64,000 nucleotides of DNA from Kordia algicida (GTDB lineage Bacteria > Bacteroidota > Bacteroidia > Flavobacteriales > Flavobacteriaceae), in NCBI RefSeq assembly GCF_051013375.1, contig NZ_CP142125.1. The stretch is one strand, 5' to 3'. This document shows positions 62,861 through 64,000 of the stretch, piece after piece; position 1 is the stretch's first letter; each line of letters starts with the position of its first letter. A program made the translations under genes and the position numbers. Under the pieces are notes generated by a model. It was not told the origin of the DNA and ran no database searches. It saw nothing but the letters and a program-made list of their open reading frames with translations.

Positions 62861-64000
62861 TTACACCAGTTCAGGCTTTAAGATATTTAGTGCTTCCATG
62901 CATTCGCGCATTATTGCATACGTTCGTTTGATGTCATTATCCAAACCAACAGAGAAACGAATTAAGCCATCTGTTAAGCCCATTGCTGCTTGTTCATCTT
63001 CTGGAATTTCTGAGGAAGTCGATGTACCTGGCGCACTGAATAGTGTTTTGTAAAATCCTAAGCTTACTGCCAAATAGCCTAAATTGCGTTTTTGCATCAA
63101 TTCCATCAATTCATTGGCTTTGTCAATACTTCCTACATCTACAGTTAGCATTCCTCCAAACCCATAATCTTCGTTCATCATGCTTTTAAACAATTTATGT
63201 GAAGGATGAGACGCTAATCCTGGATATACAGTTTTTAAACCATCTTTTTCGAACATTTCAGCCAAATAAGCGGCATTCTCACTGTGTTGTTTCATGCGAA
63301 TATGAAGTGTTCTTAGATTTTTTAATACCGAAGCTGCTCGTAAGCTATCCATGGTTGAACCTAATAACATACTTGCGCCATCATTTACATTTCGCAATTG
63401 ATCTATAAATGCTTGTGTTCCACAAACTACACCACCAACAGTATCACTGGAACCATTGATAAATTTTGTTAAACTATGAATAACAATATCAGCACCCAAT
63501 TTTGCAGGCGCAATTGATAATGGCGAAAAAGTATTGTCTACAACCAATTGTATATTGTGTTTTTTTGCTATTTTGGAAAGTCCAGCAATGTCCGCAACTT
63601 CCAACAAAGGATTACTTACTGCTTCACAATACAGTACTTTTGTGTTTGGTGTGATGGCAGCTTCTACCATGTCCAATTTGGTAATATCAACAAAAGAAGT
63701 TTCAATTTGAAAACGCGGTGTAAAATTCTTTAAAAAAGCATACGTTCCACCATAAATTGTGCGACTTGACACGATATGATCGCCACTTTTACACAATTGA
63801 AGCAACACAGGTGTAATTGCGCCCATTCCGGAAGCCGAAACATTGGCGGTTTCTGTTCCTTCCATTGCTGCCAAAGCTTCTCCTAAGTATAAATTACTTG
63901 GAGAACTATGTCGTGAATATAAATAACAACCATCGGCATTGCCTTCAAATGTATCAAACATGGTTTTTGCAGAAAGAAACGTGTAGGTTGATGAATCTGA
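62861..64000 (-). CDS. Trans-sulfuration PLP enzyme (methionine gamma-lyase/cystathionine type), 5' partial
   Basis: The frame remains open to the window edge, so the ATG at 63961 is internal and the true start is outside. Cys/Met-metabolism fold: YSRHSSPSNLYLGEALAAMEG, VVDNTFSPLSI, the PLP lysine in HSLTKFINGSSD and SVGLDNDIKRT at the end. Gamma-lyase, cystathionine synthase and lyase cannot be told apart here. Confidence 0.88.
   Translation of the reverse strand, partial: SDSSTYTFLSAKTMFDTFEGNADGCYLYSRHSSPSNLYLGEALAAMEGTETANVSASGMGAITPVLLQLCKSGDHIVSSRTIYGGTYAFLKNFTPRFQIETSFVDITKLDMVEAAITPNTKVLYCEAVSNPLLEVADIAGLSKIAKKHNIQLVVDNTFSPLSIAPAKLGADIVIHSLTKFINGSSDTVGGVVCGTQAFIDQLRNVNDGASMLLGSTMDSLRAASVLKNLRTLHIRMKQHSENAAYLAEMFEKDGLKTVYPGLASHPSHKLFKSMMNEDYGFGGMLTVDVGSIDKANELMELMQKRNLGYLAVSLGFYKTLFSAPGTSTSSEIPEDEQAAMGLTDGLIRFSVGLDNDIKRTYAIMRECMEALNILKPELV

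Overview
The window looks like a chromosome segment of a marine Flavobacteriaceae member (Bacteroidota), most like Kordia or a close relative. The grounds are low G+C, TAnnTTTG-type -7 promoter elements, few Shine-Dalgarno sequences, typical flavobacterial families (KatG, a DHBP synthase with a decayed GTP cyclohydrolase domain, HYC_CC_PP, GG-leader lanthipeptide precursors) and intergenic space rich in palindromic and tandem repeats. The genus is an inference.

Layout. 1-3803 (+) is the end of a trans-AT polyketide type operon: a ketosynthase-like decarboxylase with Ser in place of the active-site Cys (cut by the window edge), a malonyl transferase, a metalloenzyme and a phosphopantetheinyl transferase. 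3914-8878 (-) is a PAS histidine kinase, a response regulator fused to a Crp/Fnr module and three tandem-domain universal stress proteins. FNR-like palindromes lie about 60 bp ahead of two usp genes and of the divergent gene at 9007. 9637-16066 holds a GH64-like glucanase, an M28 peptidase, small membrane proteins and a GIY-YIG gene bracketed by about 100-bp palindromic repeats. 16317-24720 (-) is a heavy-metal (Cu/Ag type) export locus: HMA lipoprotein, CusB-like adaptor, HMA-MauE fusion, TolC-like channel, CusA/CzcA-like pump and an HYC_CC_PP protein. The pump carries an in-frame segment that resembles an intergenic repeat.

24743-25650 is a striking non-coding stretch: about 44 copies of a 16-bp unit followed by telomere-like CCCATAA heptamers. 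Three paralogous lanthipeptide-type precursors follow (25699-26504), and a fourth, 48-residue precursor lies at 36134-36280; no maturation enzyme is in the window. An HU-like protein precedes a tight three-gene operon (28006-36069): UvrD helicase fused to an AddB/Cas4-like Fe-S nuclease, type III Mod methyltransferase and type III Res. It is preceded by a perfect 19-bp palindrome. tRNA-Ser(UGA) with a 20-bp duplication of its 3' end follows.

36991-39997 carries housekeeping or accessory enzymes. 40369-46711 is a candidate signalling and proteolysis module: ECF sigma factor and TPR membrane protein facing a lipoprotein, a subtilase lipoprotein and a membrane-anchored TPR-CHAT (caspase-like) protein. 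A 154-bp tandem array follows. 47529-64000 is mostly core: RibB(A), LptF/G, LolA, FtsK, DgkA, Tpx, KatG, a DUF6952-like/thioredoxin/peroxiredoxin operon, NhaC, a YdjM-like membrane protein, two paralogous six-cysteine proteins and a truncated trans-sulfuration PLP enzyme.

Several repeat families recur. The most notable is a roughly 163-bp palindromic element whose TAATACC terminus supplies the TAA stop codon of the adjoining gene in all four places it is seen.
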